Of a DNA stretch of 8,497 nucleotides, positions 6,625 to 8,497 are shown piece after piece. Where the stretch lies: NCBI GenBank assembly GCA_028820035.1, contig JAPPKI010000502.1:1-8497 (forward strand), written 5' to 3'. The position numbers were made by a program, and so were the translations under genes. The number at the start of each line of letters is the position of its first letter. The first letter of the stretch is position 1. The stretch is from a bacterium. GTDB lineage: Bacteria > Actinomycetota > Acidimicrobiia > Acidimicrobiales > Bin134. The notes beneath the pieces are model-generated. The model saw only the letters and a program-made list of their open reading frames with translations, ran no database searches and was not told the origin of the DNA.

Positions 6625-8028
6625 ATGAGCGATGAGATGACCGACGAGCAGAAGGAAGCGTTCGTCGCCAAGCTGCGCCGAGAGGTCGGGACCACCGGCA
6701 CTCCAACAGTCGCCCGCGACCCAGTCAACCAACCCATGATCCGCCACTGGTGCGATGCCATGGAGGACGCCAACCCCCTCTTCACCGACCCCGGCGAGGC
6801 CAGCCAAGGGCCTCACGGCGAAGTGGTCGCCCCACCCGCCATGCTCAACGCATGGACCATGATCGGCCTGGTCCCAAGGGTCAACGACCCGAAAGACCCC
6901 GCTTCCGGCGTGTACGCAATGTTGGACGAAGCGGGCTACGTCGGCGTGGTGGCCACCAACTCCGAGCACGTTTACCACCGTTACCTCAAGCTCGGTGACC
7001 ACCTCACCGGCACCGTCAAGCTGGTGGACGTGTCGGAAGAAAAGCAGACCGCGCTTGGCATCGGCCACTTCGTCACCACCGAGACCGAGTACCTCGACCA
7101 GAACGGCGAACACGTCGGTTCCATGTTCTTCCGCATCCTCAAGTTCCGCCCGGGCACCGGCCGCACCGCCAGTTCAGAAGATGACACCGCCAACGAGCGC
7201 CCGCCGCGCCCCCGCCCCAGCCGCAACCAGGACACCGACTTCTTCTGGCAGGGAAGCCGGGAGGGGGAGCTGCGCATCCAGCAGTGCCTCGAGTGCGGAC
7301 GCCTCCAGCACCCGCCCGGCATCCGCTGCCCGGCCTGCGGCGACAGCGACATGGGCTACACCGTGGCCTCCGGCAAGGGCACCCTGTACTCCTACGTCGT
7401 GTCCCACCACCCCCGGGTCCCGTCATTCGACTACCCCCTCAACATCGGGCTGGTGGAGCTGGAAGAGGGCGTCCGCCTCGTCACCAACATCACCGAGTGC
7501 GACGCCGATCAGCTCAAGGTGGGCATGCCGCTTCAGGCCTGGCACATGCAGACCCACGAGGATGTGAGCATTCCGGTATTCCGGCCCGCCCGCGCTCCAC
7601 GCAACCCGTCCACGCTGACCATTGATGAGGTGAGCGTGGGCGACGAACTACCGCTGTGCCCGATTCCCCTCACCCCCACTCTGATCGTTTCCACTGCCAT
7701 CGCCTCACGCGACTACCAAGATGTCCATCACGACCGGGACATGGCCCTCAAGAAGGGCTCCGAGGACATCTTCATGAACATCCTGACCTCCAGCGGCCTC
7801 TCGGCCCGCTACATCAGCGATTGGGCCGGCCCCGATGCCGTGTTCAAGAACCTGAAGATCCGCCTGGGCGCTCCCAACTACCCCTACGACTGCATGACCA
7901 TGTCGGGATCGGTCACCGCCAAGCGGGAGTCCGATGGAGAAGACATCGTCGAAGTGTCGTTTCGAGGTCAGAACAGCCGGGGACCACATGTGACCGGTAC
8001 CGTCGAACTGGCCTTGGCCCGCAAGTAG
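6625..8028 (+). CDS. Fused ChsH2-ChsH1-type enoyl-CoA hydratase (MaoC-like, DUF35, MaoC-like)
   Basis: A 467-residue three-domain protein. Residues about 1-175 form a MaoC-like hot-dog domain in which the catalytic Asp-x4-His is Asp48-x4-Phe53, so it is probably non-catalytic, as in ChsH2. A proline/arginine-rich linker (about 176-203) leads to a DUF35 domain with a zinc ribbon Cys221-x2-Cys224-x10-Cys235-x2-Cys238 and an OB fold to about 320. Residues about 335-467 are a second hot-dog domain closely resembling mycobacterial ChsH1, with STAIASRDYQDVHHDRD containing the catalytic Asp363-x4-His368. In mycobacteria ChsH1 and ChsH2 are separate subunits. They hydrate the three-carbon side-chain enoyl-CoA of cholesterol intermediates, and the ChsH2 DUF35 domain docks the aldolase Ltp2. 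The Ltp2-like gene follows after 9 bases, which supports this role. The exact substrate (sterol, bile acid or another branched acyl-CoA) is not determined. Confidence 0.88.
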   Translation: MSDEMTDEQKEAFVAKLRREVGTTGTPTVARDPVNQPMIRHWCDAMEDANPLFTDPGEASQGPHGEVVAPPAMLNAWTMIGLVPRVNDPKDPASGVYAMLDEAGYVGVVATNSEHVYHRYLKLGDHLTGTVKLVDVSEEKQTALGIGHFVTTETEYLDQNGEHVGSMFFRILKFRPGTGRTASSEDDTANERPPRPRPSRNQDTDFFWQGSREGELRIQQCLECGRLQHPPGIRCPACGDSDMGYTVASGKGTLYSYVVSHHPRVPSFDYPLNIGLVELEEGVRLVTNITECDADQLKVGMPLQAWHMQTHEDVSIPVFRPARAPRNPSTLTIDEVSVGDELPLCPIPLTPTLIVSTAIASRDYQDVHHDRDMALKKGSEDIFMNILTSSGLSARYISDWAGPDAVFKNLKIRLGAPNYPYDCMTMSGSVTAKRESDGEDIVEVSFRGQNSRGPHVTGTVELALARK

Positions 8029-8031
8029 GAG
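8027..8031 (+). promoter_or_regulatory. Shine-Dalgarno for the Ltp2-like gene, overlapping the upstream stop
   Basis: AGGAG at 8027-8031 overlaps the TAG stop (8026-8028) of the hydratase and is 6 bases from the ATG at 8038. This arrangement suggests coupled translation of the hydratase and its aldolase partner. Confidence 0.7.
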
Positions 8032-8037
8032 AGCACC

Positions 8038-8497
8038 ATGAGCCTGAACTACGCCTACCACAGCGCCATCGCCGGGATCGGCGCCACCCCGTTCACCAAA
8101 GACTCGGGTCGAACCCCGATGGACCAGGCAGTGGAAGCCTGCCTGTCCGCCTGCGAGGACGCCGGCCTTCCCCCCGAGAAGGTCAACGGCATGGTGACCT
8201 ACTCAGCCGAGCAGAATCCCGAGATCGAGGTGGCCCGCAATCTAGGGATCGACGAGCTGACCCATTTCTCCATGGTCCACCATGGGGGCGGGGCGGCCTG
8301 CGGGGTGGTCGCGGTGGCCTGCCAGGCCATCTACTCCGGCGCCGCCGACTACGTGCTGTGTTATCGGGCCTTCAACGAGCGCTCCTGGCACCGCTTCGGG
8401 GCCGGGGTACAAGACCGGCCCGCAGGCGCCGAGGCGTCTGAGGTCAGCTTCTCGTGGAGCTCGCCCTTCGGTTTGGTCACCCCGGCCTCCTGGGTGG
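8038..8497 (+). CDS. Ltp2-like thiolase-fold aldolase, N-terminal part (3' truncated by window edge)
   Basis: An open frame of 153 codons without a stop runs to the window end; the full protein would normally be near 390 residues. It begins like a lipid-transfer protein/SCP2-type thiolase, with IAGIGATPFTKDSGRTP at about 11-27, a helix AVEACLSACEDAGL, and then HHGGGAACGVVAVACQAI at 81-98 and SGAADYVLCYRAF at 100-112. In ordinary thiolases the nucleophilic Cys lies in a CASG-like motif. Here that position aligns with Ala86, and a Cys (88) sits where the Ser is. Loss of the nucleophile is expected of Ltp2, a retro-aldolase that releases propionyl-CoA from the hydrated steroid side chain in complex with the ChsH2 DUF35 domain. 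The adjacent ChsH2-ChsH1 fusion agrees with this. The C-terminal catalytic tyrosines of Ltp2 are outside the window, so the assignment relies on the N-terminus and the neighbour. Confidence 0.82.
   Translation, partial: MSLNYAYHSAIAGIGATPFTKDSGRTPMDQAVEACLSACEDAGLPPEKVNGMVTYSAEQNPEIEVARNLGIDELTHFSMVHHGGGAACGVVAVACQAIYSGAADYVLCYRAFNERSWHRFGAGVQDRPAGAEASEVSFSWSSPFGLVTPASWV

Noticed and set aside
7285..7338. Zinc ribbon plus OB fold as a nucleic-acid-binding protein near repair genes
   Set aside because: DUF35 domains in MaoC/thiolase contexts act in acyl-CoA enzyme complexes, and the flanking hot-dog domains and aldolase fit that role.

Overview
The window is strongly GC-rich and densely coded. 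All six genes lie on the + strand with gaps of 2 to 27 bases, and no stretch longer than 30 bases between genes is non-coding. The codon style, one GTG start, the AddA-like helicase type and the ChsH/Ltp2-type steroid genes suggest an actinomycete, possibly of the Acidimicrobiia. This is an inference from gene content; there is no rRNA gene to test it. The first and last genes are cut by the window edges.

Positions 1-4975 hold two halves of a RecBCD-like helicase-nuclease. The first is the C-terminal 548 residues of an AddB-like subunit ending in an intact PD-(D/E)XK nuclease. The second is a complete AddA-like subunit of 1107 residues with all main UvrD-type helicase motifs and a second intact nuclease domain. 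They would work together in resection of DNA double-strand ends before recombination. Two genes follow with gaps of 14 and 3 bases: a GT-A fold nucleotidyltransferase of unknown substrate (4990-5793) and an Fpg/MutM-type DNA glycosylase (5797-6597). The tight spacing suggests one transcript combining break processing and oxidised-base repair, with a sugar-nucleotide type enzyme of unclear role inside it.

Positions 6625-8497 change subject. A 467-residue protein fuses ChsH2 (inactive hot-dog domain plus DUF35 zinc ribbon/OB fold) to ChsH1 (catalytic MaoC hot-dog). It is followed after 9 bases by the start of a thiolase-fold protein resembling the aldolase Ltp2. Together these would hydrate and then retro-aldol cleave a short acyl-CoA side chain, as in the last step of cholesterol side-chain removal in mycobacteria.

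I see no RNA gene, CRISPR array, insertion sequence or prophage. No wholly new system is evident. The points most worth checking are the three-domain hydratase fusion, a glycosylase lacking a lysine that is important in E. coli Fpg, an altered iron-sulphur cysteine pattern in the AddB-like subunit, and the nucleotidyltransferase placed between repair genes.
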